Below, piece by piece: positions 1 through 8,698 of a stretch of 64,000 bases of DNA. The translations under genes and the position numbers were made by a program. Position 1 is the stretch's first letter; each line of letters begins with the position of its first letter. Source of the DNA: Xanthomonas hortorum (GTDB taxonomy: Bacteria; Pseudomonadota; Gammaproteobacteria; Xanthomonadales; Xanthomonadaceae); contig NZ_CP101417.1 in NCBI RefSeq assembly GCF_024339125.1, positions 2,801,001 to 2,865,000 on the forward strand, written 5' to 3'. The notes beneath the pieces are model-generated. The model ran no database searches. It was not told the origin of the DNA and was given only the letters and a program-made list of their open reading frames with translations.

Positions 1-1
1 C

Positions 2-1900
2 AAGCGCGAGATTCTCACGTTGTATCTGGAGCGCGCGCCCTACGGTGGCACCATTGAAGGTGTGGAAGCGGCCAGTTGGGCGTACCTGGGCAAACCGGCC
101 AAGGCCTTGTCGCAGGCCGAGGCCGCATTGCTGGCGGTGCTGCCGCAATCGCCAAGCCGCCTGCGCCCGGATCGCCATCCGGAAGCTGCGCAACGCGCAC
201 GCGACAAGGTGCTCGATCGCATGGTGGAACTGGGCGTGTGGTCGCGCGCGCAGGTGGACGATGCGCGGATCGAGCCGGTGGTCACGCGTTCGCTCAAACC
301 GCCCTTGCATGCGGCCCTGCTGGCGCAGCGTCTGCACAGCGCGCAACCACGTGCAGCGCGCATCGTCACCACGCTGGATGTTGAACTGCAGCGCACGCTG
401 GAAGAACGCGTCGCGACGTATTTTTCGCAACTGCCCGAGCGCACCTCTGCGGCGTTGTTGGTGGTGGACAACGCCACGATGGAGGCGCGTGCGTACGTAG
501 GGTCGGCCAGCTTCGGCGATCGCAAGCGGCTGGGGCATGTGGACATGGTGCAGGCCTGGCGCTCCCCCGGTTCCACCCTCAAGCCATTTTTGTACGGCAT
601 GGCGCTGGACGATGGGTTGATCCATTCGGAAAGCCTGCTGGTGGATGCGCCGCAGAGCTTTGGCAGTTATCGTCCCGGCAATTTCGATGCGGCCTTCAAT
701 GGGCCGGTAAGCGCAGCGACGGCCTTGCGGCTGTCGTTGAACGTGCCGGCGGTGGATCTGCTCGATCGTATCGGCCCGGCGCGGTTTGCTGCGCGGCTGT
801 CCAATGCCGGGATCGGTTTGCGGTTTGCACATGGCAGTACGCCGTCGCTTGCATTGATTCTGGGCGGCACCGGCGCGCAATTGCAGGAACTGGTGGGCGC
901 ATTTGCTGCGCTCAATCGCGGCGGGATTGCCGGGCACGTGCGCTACACGCCAGAAGATGCGCGCATCGAGCGCCGGCTGATGTCGCCGGGTGCGGCCTGG
1001 ATCGTGCGCGAGATTTTGCAAAGCAATCCGCGCCCCGGGTATGGCAGCGGCACCTTCGACACCGCCGCGCGCCCGGGCGTGGCGTGGAAGACCGGCACCA
1101 GTTACGGCTACCGCGATGCGTGGGCGATCGGCGGTACGCGCCGTTACACGGTCGGGGTGTGGGTGGGGCGCCCGGATGGCACGCCGCTGCCGGGCCAGTA
1201 CGGTGCGGTCACCGCGTTGCCGCTGATGTTCGAAGTCATCGATGCGTTGCCGCGCAGTGCCGGCGATAGCGCGCCGGTGCCGATGCCGGCCAATGTGCAG
1301 GCCTTGGAGATCTGCTGGCCGCTCGGCGGTGCGGCCGATCACACACCACCGGCACAATGCGCGCGACGTGCCGAAGCGTACGCACTCGATGGCGCAGTAC
1401 CGCCCACCTTCGCCGAACGCGATGCGCGGTTATGGCAGAGCGGCCAGCTGCACTTCGATGTGGATGCGCGTAGCGGTCAGCGGCTGTCGCAAGAGTGCAG
1501 CCAGGCGCATCAGCGTGAGCCACGCACGTTGGCGCGTTGGCCGGCACTGGTCTCGCCCTGGCTTAGCGCAGGGGAACGCAGTGCCGCGCAGTTGCCGTCG
1601 CTCGCGCCGGACTGTCTGCCCGATGGGCGCATGACCGGTGGTGGCGTGTTGCGCATCGACGGCCTGAGCGATCGCGCCACGTTGGCACGCGCCAACGCCA
1701 CCGCGCGCCCGGTGCGCTTGCAACTACGCGCATTGGGCAGCGACGCGCGCATCGATTGGTTGCTGGACGGCCGCTGGATCGCACAGACCAATGGCCGGCA
1801 GGGATTTCAACGCGATTTTGAAGACGTCGGCACGCACACGCTCACTGCGATGGCCAGTGACGGTGCCTGGACGCAGTTGCGATTTCGGGTGTTGCGTTGA
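2..1900 (+). CDS. pbpC: Penicillin-binding protein 1C, 3' part (partial)
   Basis: The reading frame is open from the window edge, so the N-terminus and most of the glycosyltransferase domain lie outside. What remains starts in the last part of the GT51 transglycosylase domain (RAPYGG, then SQAEAALLAVLPQSPS). The transpeptidase domain follows with the three expected motifs: SxxK as STLK, SxN as SLN, and KTG as WKTGTSYG. A beta-rich C-terminal extension of the PBP1C type (BiPBP_C, from about residue 520 of the visible part) closes the protein. It would polymerise and crosslink peptidoglycan at the inner membrane. In many proteobacteria pbpC follows an alpha-2-macroglobulin-like gene, which may lie just outside. 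The identification is firm; only the start is missing. Confidence 0.93.
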   Translation, partial: KREILTLYLERAPYGGTIEGVEAASWAYLGKPAKALSQAEAALLAVLPQSPSRLRPDRHPEAAQRARDKVLDRMVELGVWSRAQVDDARIEPVVTRSLKPPLHAALLAQRLHSAQPRAARIVTTLDVELQRTLEERVATYFSQLPERTSAALLVVDNATMEARAYVGSASFGDRKRLGHVDMVQAWRSPGSTLKPFLYGMALDDGLIHSESLLVDAPQSFGSYRPGNFDAAFNGPVSAATALRLSLNVPAVDLLDRIGPARFAARLSNAGIGLRFAHGSTPSLALILGGTGAQLQELVGAFAALNRGGIAGHVRYTPEDARIERRLMSPGAAWIVREILQSNPRPGYGSGTFDTAARPGVAWKTGTSYGYRDAWAIGGTRRYTVGVWVGRPDGTPLPGQYGAVTALPLMFEVIDALPRSAGDSAPVPMPANVQALEICWPLGGAADHTPPAQCARRAEAYALDGAVPPTFAERDARLWQSGQLHFDVDARSGQRLSQECSQAHQREPRTLARWPALVSPWLSAGERSAAQLPSLAPDCLPDGRMTGGGVLRIDGLSDRATLARANATARPVRLQLRALGSDARIDWLLDGRWIAQTNGRQGFQRDFEDVGTHTLTAMASDGAWTQLRFRVLR

Positions 1901-1940
1901 AGCAGAGATTCAGGAGCAGCTGGTCTTTGGTTTGGCCGCA

Positions 1941-2049
1941 GGGCCCTTGCCCGCCCACCATCGCGGGACACGCCGCAAGTACGTCCGTGTAGGCTCTTAC
2001 GCGGCATCCATGCCGCGTAAGGTCCCGCGACGGTGGGCGGGCAAGGGCC
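1941..2049 (+). repeat. Dispersed structured palindrome, type A copy 1
   Basis: Inverted arms GGGCCCTTGCCCGCCCACC and GGTGGGCGGGCAAGGGCC enclose a conserved single-stranded core (CGCCGCAAGTACGTCC) and an inner stem-loop around GCGGCATCCATGCCGC. The same sequence recurs at 2148-2256, 48234-48342 (reversed) and, interrupted by an insertion sequence, at 43740-45116. It is intergenic with no ORF of its own. It looks like a small non-autonomous or REP-like element. Confidence 0.88.
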
Positions 2050-2147
2050 AGTCGAGTTGATCGGTACGCATGGTTTTTAACAAAGCAGCCAGCAACCTGT
2101 CTGGTGCGGTGTCCTCGCTGCGCTCTTGATGCTGTGAGTTTGCTGCA

Positions 2148-2256
2148 GGGCCCTTGCCCGCCCACCATCGCAGGACACGCCGCAAGTACGTCCATGTAGG
2201 CTCTTACGCGGCATCCATGCCGCGTAAGGTCCTGCGAGGGTGGGCGGGCAAGGGCC
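2148..2256 (+). repeat. Dispersed structured palindrome, type A copy 2
   Basis: This is a near-identical second copy in the same orientation, about 100 bp after copy 1. One base differs in the distal arm (CCTGCGAGGG instead of CCCGCGACGG). The core and inner stem are unchanged. Confidence 0.88.
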
Positions 2257-2310
2257 AGTCGAGATGGTCGGTGTGCAGGGTTTTCAATAAAACAACCGGC
2301 AAACTGTCTA

Positions 2311-2417
2311 GCGCGGTGTCCTCGCCGATTGCGGGACCGTGTGGCGGCATGGATGCCGCCACCGAGCCTACATGGACGTACTTGCGGCGTGTCCCGCAAG
2401 CGGCGAGGGCACCGCGC
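2311..2417 (+). repeat. Dispersed structured palindrome, type B copy 1
   Basis: The outer arms differ from type A (GCGCGGTGTCCTCGCCG paired with CGGCGAGGGCACCGCGC; about 27 bp with two mismatches). The inner stem also differs (GTGGCGGCAT/ATGCCGCCAC). The unpaired core, GCCTACATGGACGTACTTGC, is the type A core read on the other strand. The paired changes argue that the fold is conserved. A second type B copy lies at 45261-45369. Confidence 0.85.
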
Positions 2418-2524
2418 CCTCGACTAACCAGGCTTTTGACCTGAGCTTTTGACCGCACCCAAACGACGCTACGACGCGATATCAATGTAGGTTGCGGTGC
2501 ACTGACGCATCAACCACCATCACC

Positions 2525-3085
2525 TCACTCGCCGATCCAGCCTTCCAGCATGTCGGCAAACTCATCGGCATGCTCTTCTTCTTGGGCCAGGATGCTCTCG
2601 AGAATGCGCTTGGTGGTGGTGTCCTTGTCGCCGACGAAATCGATCATCTCGCGGTAGCTGTCGATGGCGATGCGTTCGGCGATCAGGTTCTCGCGCACCA
2701 TGTCGCGCAGGTCGGTGCCTTCCTTGTATTCGGCGTGCGAACGCTTGGTCAGCGTGTCCGGGTTGAGGTCCGGTTCGCCGCCCAGTTGCACGATGCGCTC
2801 GGCGAGTTTGTGCGCGTGCGCTTGTTCCTGCTGCGCGTGTTCCAGGAACTCGCCCTTGACCGCGTCGGCAAGCATGCCCTTGGCCATGAAGTAGTGACGG
2901 TAGTAGCGCAGCGTGCACACGTATTCGGTGGCCAGTGCGGTGTTGAGCAGGTCGATCACCGCCTCGCGGTCGGCGTGGTAGCTCTCGGTGACGGCACCGT
3001 CTTCGATGCTCTGGCGTGCGCGGGTGCGCAAGGTGGCGGTGTCGGTGATACCGGCGGGGAGTTGCTTGGCTGGCTGGGTAGACAT
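2525..3085 (-). CDS. Ferritin-like (bacterioferritin/Dps-type) diiron protein
   Basis: This 186-residue, largely helical protein carries two ExxH-type diiron motifs, EFLEHAQQEQAHA in the middle and AQEEEHADEF near the C-terminus. They are spaced as in four-helix-bundle ferritin-like proteins. It probably binds iron and limits oxidative damage in the cytoplasm. The ATG at 3085 is preceded by an AAGGAAAA ribosome-binding site. A peroxiredoxin gene lies directly upstream in the same direction (43 bp gap), so the pair may form an oxidative-stress transcription unit. True bacterioferritin is shorter and binds heme through a conserved Met that I did not identify, so I keep the general family name. 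Confidence 0.82.
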   Translation of the reverse strand: MSTQPAKQLPAGITDTATLRTRARQSIEDGAVTESYHADREAVIDLLNTALATEYVCTLRYYRHYFMAKGMLADAVKGEFLEHAQQEQAHAHKLAERIVQLGGEPDLNPDTLTKRSHAEYKEGTDLRDMVRENLIAERIAIDSYREMIDFVGDKDTTTKRILESILAQEEEHADEFADMLEGWIGE

Positions 3086-3127
3086 GGCTGGCCGTTTTCC
3101 TTCTGAGTGGGCGGGGGAATCAATGCA

Positions 3128-3610
3128 TCAATCGGGCAGGTGTTGCAGCACGTAATCGGCTGCAGACACCTTGAATTCGCCGGGTTCTTCGACGAACAGG
3201 GCTTTCACCACCGCATCGTCGGCATACAGCGCGTAGCGACGCGAGCGCAGGCCCATGCCCGAGCCGCTGGCATCCACTTCCAGGCCCAGAGCGCGGGCCA
3301 GGTCGGCATTGCCATCGGGCAGCATGTGCAGGCCGTCGGGGATCAGCTGGCTGCGCCCCCAGGCCTGCATCACGAACGGGTCGTTGACGGCGGTGCACAG
3401 CACTTCGATGCCGCGTTTGCGGAACTGCTCGAAGTGCTCCACATAGCCCGGCAGGTGCTTGGCCGAACAAGTCGGGGTGAACGCGCCCGGCACCGCGAAC
3501 AGCAGCACCTTGCGGTCTGCGAACAAGGTATGGGTGTCGACTGCCTCGATCCCCTCACGCAAGCGCTTGAGCACGATTTCGGGAATGCGGTCACCAACGT
3601 GGATGGTCAT
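3128..3610 (-). CDS. Peroxiredoxin, Prx5/AhpE-like (redoxin family)
   Basis: This 160-residue thiol peroxidase has the peroxidatic Cys in PGAFTPTCSAKH (Cys48 from the chosen start), the signature of the Prx5 subfamily. It reduces hydrogen peroxide and organic hydroperoxides. I chose the start at 3610, not the longer in-frame Met at 3652, because AGGAG lies 8 bases before it and the protein then begins MTIHVGDRIP, as relatives do. No fused glutaredoxin domain is present. It lies upstream of the ferritin-like gene on the same strand, a sensible pairing of peroxide removal with iron storage. Confidence 0.9.
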   Translation of the reverse strand: MTIHVGDRIPEIVLKRLREGIEAVDTHTLFADRKVLLFAVPGAFTPTCSAKHLPGYVEHFEQFRKRGIEVLCTAVNDPFVMQAWGRSQLIPDGLHMLPDGNADLARALGLEVDASGSGMGLRSRRYALYADDAVVKALFVEEPGEFKVSAADYVLQHLPD

Positions 3611-3771
3611 GCGATGTGCTCCTGTGGCTGAACGAATTCTAGAAAAGGGCAAGGGAAAAGCGCGTCAACACGCTTGAAATCCGCAACGCGACGCCTATCT
3701 CGCGCACATGGCCGGCGCGATGGCGCACGCCGGAGCGGCCGGCCCTTCACCCAACCTAATGGAGGCTCGCA

Positions 3772-4248
3772 ATGAACATCGTTCGTTATCCACAGTGGCC
3801 CACCCACGCCCTGCAAAACGAAATCAAGCATGTGTTCGACCGCTTCTTCGAGCACAACGGCGACACCGACGAATCGGCGGTGGTGACCGCCCAGTGGGTG
3901 CCGCGCGTGGACATCAAGGAAGAGCCCAATCACTTCGTGTTGTACGCCGATCTGCCCGGCATCGACCCGAGCCAGATCGAGGTGCAGATGGACAAGGGCA
4001 TCCTGTCGATCAAGGGCGAGCGCAACAGCGAGTCCAGCACCGAGACCGAGCGTTTCTCGCGCATCGAGCGCCGTTACGGCAGCTTCCACCGCCGCTTCGC
4101 GCTGCCCGACAGTGCCGACCCGGACGGCATCACCGCAGCCGGACACAATGGCGTGCTGGAAATTCGCATTCCCAAGCGCCCGGCAGCCACCCCGCGCCGT
4201 ATCCAGGTCGGCAACGGCCAGGACGCCAGCGGCGGCACGGTGCAGTAA
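3772..4248 (+). CDS. hspA: Small heat shock protein, Hsp20 family
   Basis: This is a 158-residue alpha-crystallin-type chaperone. The alpha-crystallin domain covers roughly residues 40-140 (WVPRVDIKEEPNHFVLYADLPG, interrupted here only for orientation, through GVLEIRIPKR). It includes the conserved GVLxIxIPK motif, seen as GVLEIRIPK. The flexible C-terminal tail follows. It would bind unfolding proteins in the cytoplasm under heat stress. The ATG has a GGAGG ribosome-binding site 6 bases upstream. A DnaJ-class cbpA gene follows on the same strand after two stable hairpins. Family assignment is firm. The symbol follows Xanthomonas usage. Confidence 0.92.
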   Translation: MNIVRYPQWPTHALQNEIKHVFDRFFEHNGDTDESAVVTAQWVPRVDIKEEPNHFVLYADLPGIDPSQIEVQMDKGILSIKGERNSESSTETERFSRIERRYGSFHRRFALPDSADPDGITAAGHNGVLEIRIPKRPAATPRRIQVGNGQDASGGTVQ

Positions 4249-4260
4249 GGCGACGAACCT

Positions 4261-4326
4261 GGAGCGAAGTCATCGGCTTCGCTCCCCGGCGGCAACCGCA
4301 CCGTAGAATAGGTGCGGTTGCCCGCC
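4261..4326 (+). other. Two back-to-back hairpins between hspA and cbpA
   Basis: A 9-bp perfect stem (GGAGCGAAG at 4261-4269 with CTTCGCTCC at 4277-4285) is followed by a 10-bp perfect stem (CAACCGCACC at 4293-4302 with GGTGCGGTTG at 4311-4320). Neither has a following T-run. They could stabilise the hspA mRNA 3' end or attenuate read-through into cbpA. Confidence 0.6.
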
Positions 4327-4388
4327 CGGCTGCGATATGACTGGCTCGTGGCCTTGGCTGCGGGCCGTTTTTTTCCAGAGGTGATTAG

Positions 4389-5285
4389 ATGGAATTCAAG
4401 GATTACTACGCAACGCTGGGCGTCGAGCCGAGCGCGGGCGATGCGGAGATCAAGACGGCCTACCGTCGACTCGCCCGCAAGTACCACCCCGACGTCAGCA
4501 AGGAAGCCGGCGCGGAAGACAAGTTCAAGGCCATCAACGAAGCCTACGAGGCGCTGCGCGACCCGCAAAAGCGCAAGGCCTACGACCAGCTCAAGGCGCA
4601 GGGTTTCCGCCCGGGCGACGAGTTCCAGGCCCCGCCCAACTACAACGGCGGGCAGGGCTACGAATACGAGGAAGTGTTCGGCAACGGCGGCGCCGGTGGC
4701 GGCTTCAGCGATTTCTTCGAAAGCCTGTTCGCCGGCCAGCGCGGCGGGCGTCCGCGTGGCCCGGGTGCCGGGCCCGGTGCAGGCCCCGGCCCGCAAACGC
4801 GTGGCGACACCCGCGCCAAGCTGGCGGTGCCGCTGGAAGCGGTGTATGCGGGCGACAGCGTGCGCATCACCATCAACGGCAAGCAGCTGGACGTGCGCGT
4901 GCCCAAGGGCGTCCAGCCCGGCCAGGTGATCCGCCTGAGCGGGCAGGGCAATGGTGGCGGCAATTTGCTGCTGGAGATCGAATACGCTGCGCACCCGCAG
5001 TTCGAGGTGGACGGGCGCAACATCCTGTACACCTTGCAGGTCACGCCCTGGCAGGCCGCGCTGGGCACCACCATCAGCGTGCCGACCCTGGGCGGGTCGG
5101 TGGAGTTGAAGGTGCCGGCCGAGTCGGACGCCGGCCGCAAGTTGCGCCTGCGCGGCCGCGGCTTGCCCGGCACCACCCCGGGCGATCAGATCGTGGAGCT
5201 GGAGATTCTTGCACCGGCGCCCACCGACGATGCGCAGAAGAAGGCGTACCGCAATCTGGCCAAGGCGTTCGGCGAGACGGTGTGA
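4389..5285 (+). CDS. cbpA: DnaJ-class co-chaperone, CbpA-like
   Basis: This 298-residue protein begins with a J domain (residues about 4-70) carrying the HPD motif in YHPDVSK. A Gly-rich linker (about 95-140) follows, then the two C-terminal beta-barrel substrate-binding domains of DnaJ/CbpA. There is no Cys-rich zinc-finger domain, which separates it from DnaJ proper. It would stimulate DnaK ATPase. The ATG has GAGGTGATT upstream. Co-direction with hspA suggests joint use under heat stress. E. coli CbpA also binds curved DNA; nothing here tests that. Confidence 0.9.
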   Translation: MEFKDYYATLGVEPSAGDAEIKTAYRRLARKYHPDVSKEAGAEDKFKAINEAYEALRDPQKRKAYDQLKAQGFRPGDEFQAPPNYNGGQGYEYEEVFGNGGAGGGFSDFFESLFAGQRGGRPRGPGAGPGAGPGPQTRGDTRAKLAVPLEAVYAGDSVRITINGKQLDVRVPKGVQPGQVIRLSGQGNGGGNLLLEIEYAAHPQFEVDGRNILYTLQVTPWQAALGTTISVPTLGGSVELKVPAESDAGRKLRLRGRGLPGTTPGDQIVELEILAPAPTDDAQKKAYRNLAKAFGETV

Positions 5286-5314
5286 GCTGGACCAAACAGC
5301 GCAAGCGAGATGAA

Positions 5315-5492
5315 GCCCCTCCTCATCCGGCGCTGCGCGCCAGCTTCTCCCGAAGGGAGAAGGGAATCAAAGCCCCTCTCCCTTCGGGGCGATAAGGCGC
5401 TGCTTGCGCGCCACTGGCGCGCGTGCCTTGGAGCGCCCGCGCTGCTAGCGCGGGCCGGGGCGCTTAGCGGGGGTTGGGGTGAGGGTACGGCA
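5315..5492 (+). repeat. Intergenic palindromic repeat (CCTCATCCGG ... GGGTGAGGGTA type), copy 1
   Basis: The block begins CCTCATCCGGCGC, contains CTTCTCCCGAAGGGAGAAGG and ends GGTTGGGGTGAGGGTACGGC, so the ends are roughly inverted. Its middle is longer than in copy 2. Shorter pieces of the same family occur at 32431 and 34287. Confidence 0.7.
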
Positions 5493-5539
5493 GGTAAGCA
5501 ATGCATCAGCTAATGACGATCTGCGCCCTCTGATCCCGG

Positions 5540-5639
5540 CCGCACCCTCATCCGGCGCTACGCGCCACCTTCTCTCGATGGGAGAAGGGAATCAAAGCCC
5601 CTCTCCCGCCGGGAGAGGGGTTGGGGTGAGGGTACGGCA
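5540..5639 (+). repeat. Intergenic palindromic repeat, copy 2
   Basis: This is a second, shorter unit of the same family. It has CACCCTCATCCGGCGC at one end, GGGTTGGGGTGAGGGTAC at the other, and an internal CTCTCCCGCCGGGAGAGGGG hairpin. It has no coding content. Confidence 0.7.
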
Positions 5640-5856
5640 AGAAAGCGAAGCATCAACCAACGACCATCTGCGAGGTTGTTGAATCCAACTGTGCCCTATC
5701 TGACGTAGTACGCCAGCAGCGGCCCGCGACGAAAAACAACGTGCCGCCAAATCGCACATCGCAACAGCTTCGCCAAGCATCCAGCGCCTGTCCTGGCCCC
5801 AGCTACCGAAAGCACGGCCGGCGCACTACACTCGCCGCGCACACTAGGGGAAACAC

Positions 5857-6243
5857 ATGGCTCGCATTCTGATCGTCGACGACTCGCCGTCGCAGCTGCT
5901 GGGGATTCAGCGCATCGTCGAGAAGCTGGGGCACGAAACCATCACTGCAACCGATGGCGCTGCCGGCGTGGAAGCGGCCAAGTCCTCGCTCCCGGACCTG
6001 GTGTTGATGGATGTGGTCATGCCCAACCTCAATGGATTTCAGGCCACGCGCACGCTCAAGCGCGAACCGACCACCCAGCACATTCCGGTGATCCTGGTGA
6101 CCACCAAGGACCAGGACACCGACCGCATGTGGGGCATGCGCCAAGGCGCTCGCGCCTACATCACCAAGCCGTTCTCCGAAGACGAACTGCTGGAAGTGAT
6201 GGAGCGTGTGTTCAACCAGAAAGACGAACCGCCGACTGCGTAA
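5857..6243 (+). CDS. CheY-like single-domain response regulator (PilH/PilG-like)
   Basis: This 128-residue protein consists of one receiver domain. Asp8/Asp9 form the acidic pocket, Asp52 (LVLMDVVMP) is the phosphoacceptor, Thr81-Thr82 follow, and Lys104 is in ITKPF. There is no output domain, so it must act by protein contact, as CheY does on motors or PilH/PilG in the type IV pilus chemosensory path. PilH-type proteins share the RMWGMRQGARAY region. The start has AGGGGAAA upstream. It stands alone between a repeat block and a 395-bp gene-free stretch, so no cognate kinase can be inferred from context. Confidence 0.85.
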   Translation: MARILIVDDSPSQLLGIQRIVEKLGHETITATDGAAGVEAAKSSLPDLVLMDVVMPNLNGFQATRTLKREPTTQHIPVILVTTKDQDTDRMWGMRQGARAYITKPFSEDELLEVMERVFNQKDEPPTA

Positions 6244-6638
6244 GTGCGTTGGCGCGATGCGAGCGAAGTTGGCGTCTTCGTTGCGCAGGACCACAAGCTA
6301 ACGTGTCATCGCGGTAACCACGCCCCACCTCGCGTTGATGCCAAAGCCAGCTGTGCTGCTGGTGCCGTTCGGACATCGTGGCGGCACGAAAGCTTGATCA
6401 CCCTCTGCCAACTCCAGCGCGCACGCTCCGATGCTTGACCCCAAATCGCGCCGACACCGTGCCCCGAGCCGCCCGCCACCCCGCCACCGGCTTAATTCAC
6501 CCCACCGGCTAAACCGCCGATGCACCAATTGGGGCCTTTCAAAACGGTGGGTCTGCCCCATCTAGTAGAATCATCGAATCACACAACACGGCGGCACTGC
6601 GGGACTGGCCCGCGCAGCCCCTCGATCATGGAGCGTGC
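6244..6638. other. Gene-free stretch upstream of hflK
   Basis: I see no convincing ORF, repeat or RNA gene in these 395 bases. The part nearest hflK (about 6540-6630) is somewhat more AT-rich (CTAGTAGAATCATCG) and probably contains the hflKC promoter, but I cannot place -35/-10 boxes with confidence. Confidence 0.5.
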
Positions 6639-7781
6639 ATGGCCTGGAACACACCCGGCAACAAGGGCGGAGACGGCCCGGATCCCAACCGTCGCAGGTC
6701 CTGGGGCCCGCGCGGTGGTGGCAACGGTGGTGGTTGGGGCAATCTGCCCGCCCCGTTGAAAGAGTTGTTCGATGGCGGCGTGTGGCGCTGGATTCTGGTC
6801 GCCGTGGTGCTGATGGTGCTGTTCTCCAGCTTCCAGCTCATCGGCGAGCAGCAGCGTGGCGTGGTGCTGCGCTTCGGCCAGTTCTCGCGCATCCTCCAGC
6901 CCGGCCCCAACTTCAAGCTGCCGTGGCCGGTCGAGTCGGTGCGCAAGGTCAACGCCACCGAGATCAAGACCTTCAGCAACCAGGTGCCGGTGCTGACCCG
7001 CGACGAGAACATCGTCAACGTCTCGCTCAACGTGCAGTACCAGATCAGCGACCCGCGCAAGTATCTGTTCGGTTCGCGCAATGCCGATCTGGTGCTGGAG
7101 CAGGCTGCGCAAAGTGCGGTGCGTGAGCAGGTCGGTCGCTCCGACCTCAATACCGTGCTCAACAACCGTGGCCCGCTGGCCATTGCGTCCAAGGACCGTC
7201 TGCAGGCTGCGCTGGATGCCTACAACACCGGTCTGTCGGTGACTGGCGTGACCTTGCCCGACGCGCGCCCGCCGGAAGAAGTGAAGCCGGCCTTCGACGA
7301 GGTCAACGGTGCCCAGCAGGTGCGCGAGCGCCTGATCAACGAAGCCCAGGCCTACGCCGCCAAGGTGGTGCCCGAAGCACGCGGCCAGGGTGCACGCACC
7401 CGCACCGGCGCCGAAGGCTACAAGCAGGCGACTGTCTCCAAGGCCGAAGGCGACGCCGACCGCTTCACCTTGTTGCAGGAGCAGTACGCCAACGCACCGG
7501 AGGTCACGCGCAAGCGCCTGTGGCTGGAAACCGTGCAGAAGGTGCTGTCGGAGAACCGCAAGGTGATCGGCAGCGATGGCCGTCAGGTCATCTACGTGCC
7601 GCTGCCGGCCGACCTCAACAAGCCCGCCAACAGCAGTGGCAATACGGGCAACGGCGGCATGCCGTCGATGGTGCCGCAGGATGTGCTGTTGAACCCGCCG
7701 CAAAGCAGCGGCAGCAGCGAGGGCATCCGCAATCCGGAGCGCGGCCCGCGCCCGACCGGCCGTGAGGGAACCGAACAATGA
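6639..7781 (+). CDS. hflK: FtsH protease modulator HflK
   Basis: This is a 380-residue SPFH/band-7 protein. A Gly-rich cytoplasmic N-terminus (residues 1-40) precedes one membrane segment (about 49-68, WILVAVVLMVLF). The periplasmic SPFH domain and a coiled-coil region rich in Glu/Ala (about 230-300) follow, then a polar Asn/Ser/Gly tail. With HflC it forms the large membrane cage around FtsH and tunes proteolysis of membrane proteins. It overlaps hflC by 4 bases (ATGA), showing translational coupling. The order hflK-hflC-yjeT-purA is the same as in enterobacteria, which supports orthology. Confidence 0.95.
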   Translation: MAWNTPGNKGGDGPDPNRRRSWGPRGGGNGGGWGNLPAPLKELFDGGVWRWILVAVVLMVLFSSFQLIGEQQRGVVLRFGQFSRILQPGPNFKLPWPVESVRKVNATEIKTFSNQVPVLTRDENIVNVSLNVQYQISDPRKYLFGSRNADLVLEQAAQSAVREQVGRSDLNTVLNNRGPLAIASKDRLQAALDAYNTGLSVTGVTLPDARPPEEVKPAFDEVNGAQQVRERLINEAQAYAAKVVPEARGQGARTRTGAEGYKQATVSKAEGDADRFTLLQEQYANAPEVTRKRLWLETVQKVLSENRKVIGSDGRQVIYVPLPADLNKPANSSGNTGNGGMPSMVPQDVLLNPPQSSGSSEGIRNPERGPRPTGREGTEQ

Positions 7782-8641
7782 AAAATTCGCTAGTCATCGG
7801 CCTGATCGTCGCCGTGCTGCTGGCCCTGATGGGCTCGGTGTTCGTGGTCCGCGAAGACCAGACCGCCATGGTGCTCAACCTGGGCCGCGTGGTGCGTGCC
7901 GACCTCAAGCCCGGCCTGCACTTCAAGTTACCGGTGGTGGAATCGGTGCGCGTGTTCGATCGCCGTTTTCAGGTGCTGGACACCGCCCCGGCGCGTTACT
8001 TCACCGCCGAGCAGAAAGACGTGAGCGTGGACTTCTTCGCCATCGGCTATATCTCCGATGTGCGTGCGTTCTACCGCGCCACCGGTGGTGAGGAGTCGGT
8101 GGCCAATTCGCGCCTGGCCCCGATCATCACCGACTCGCTGCGCAACCAGATCAACTCGCGCACCTTGCAGCAGTTGGTCTCCGGCGACCGCAGCGAATTG
8201 ATCGCCAACCAGCTCAAGGGCATCAACGGCGCCATCAAGGGCTTGGGCATGCAGATCACCGACCTGCGCATCAAGCAGATCGACCTGCCGACCGACAGCC
8301 AGGTGATCACCGACGTCTACGAACGCATGCGCGCCCAGCGCAAGCAGGAAGCCAGCAAGCTGCGCGCCGAAGGCGAAGAGCAGGCCCTGACCATCCGCGC
8401 CCAGGCCGACCGCGAGTCCACCGTGATCGTGGCCGACGCCGAGCGCGATGCCCAGAAGCTGCGCGGCGAAGGCGACGCCGACGCTGCCCGCATCTACGGC
8501 CAGGCCGGCTCCAAGGATCCGTCGTTCTACGCGTTCTATCGCAGCCTGGAGGCCTATCGCGGCTCCATGACCGACGGCAATGGCGTGGTGGTGCTGGACA
8601 AGAACGACCCGTTCCTGCAGTACCTCAAGAGCGATCGTTGA
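7778..8641 (+). CDS. hflC: FtsH protease modulator HflC
   Basis: This 287-residue partner of HflK has an N-terminal membrane helix (residues 5-22). The SPFH domain follows (RVFDRRFQVLDTAP region). A coiled coil with the repeating pattern QRKQEASKLRAEGEEQA ends in the C-terminal helix typical of HflC (SFYAFYRSLEAYRGS). It acts in the inner membrane with HflK as regulator of FtsH. It starts inside the hflK stop codon. A strong intrinsic terminator at 8671 closes the operon. Confidence 0.95.
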   Translation: MKNSLVIGLIVAVLLALMGSVFVVREDQTAMVLNLGRVVRADLKPGLHFKLPVVESVRVFDRRFQVLDTAPARYFTAEQKDVSVDFFAIGYISDVRAFYRATGGEESVANSRLAPIITDSLRNQINSRTLQQLVSGDRSELIANQLKGINGAIKGLGMQITDLRIKQIDLPTDSQVITDVYERMRAQRKQEASKLRAEGEEQALTIRAQADRESTVIVADAERDAQKLRGEGDADAARIYGQAGSKDPSFYAFYRSLEAYRGSMTDGNGVVVLDKNDPFLQYLKSDR

Positions 8642-8670
8642 TCGTTCGTTGAGCGCTTCGCGTTGAAACA

Positions 8671-8698
8671 AAAACGCCCGCGCACTGCGGGCGTTTTT
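8671..8698 (+). terminator. Intrinsic terminator after hflC
   Basis: The stem CGCCCGC/GCGGGCG has loop GCACT. It is flanked by an A-run before and TTTTT after, so it could work in both directions. It starts 30 bases after the hflC stop. Confidence 0.93.

Noticed and set aside
2525-3085. Plus-strand ORF of 204 codons opposite the ferritin-like gene
   Set aside because: Antisense shadow; the minus-strand protein has clear diiron motifs and a proper ribosome-binding site.
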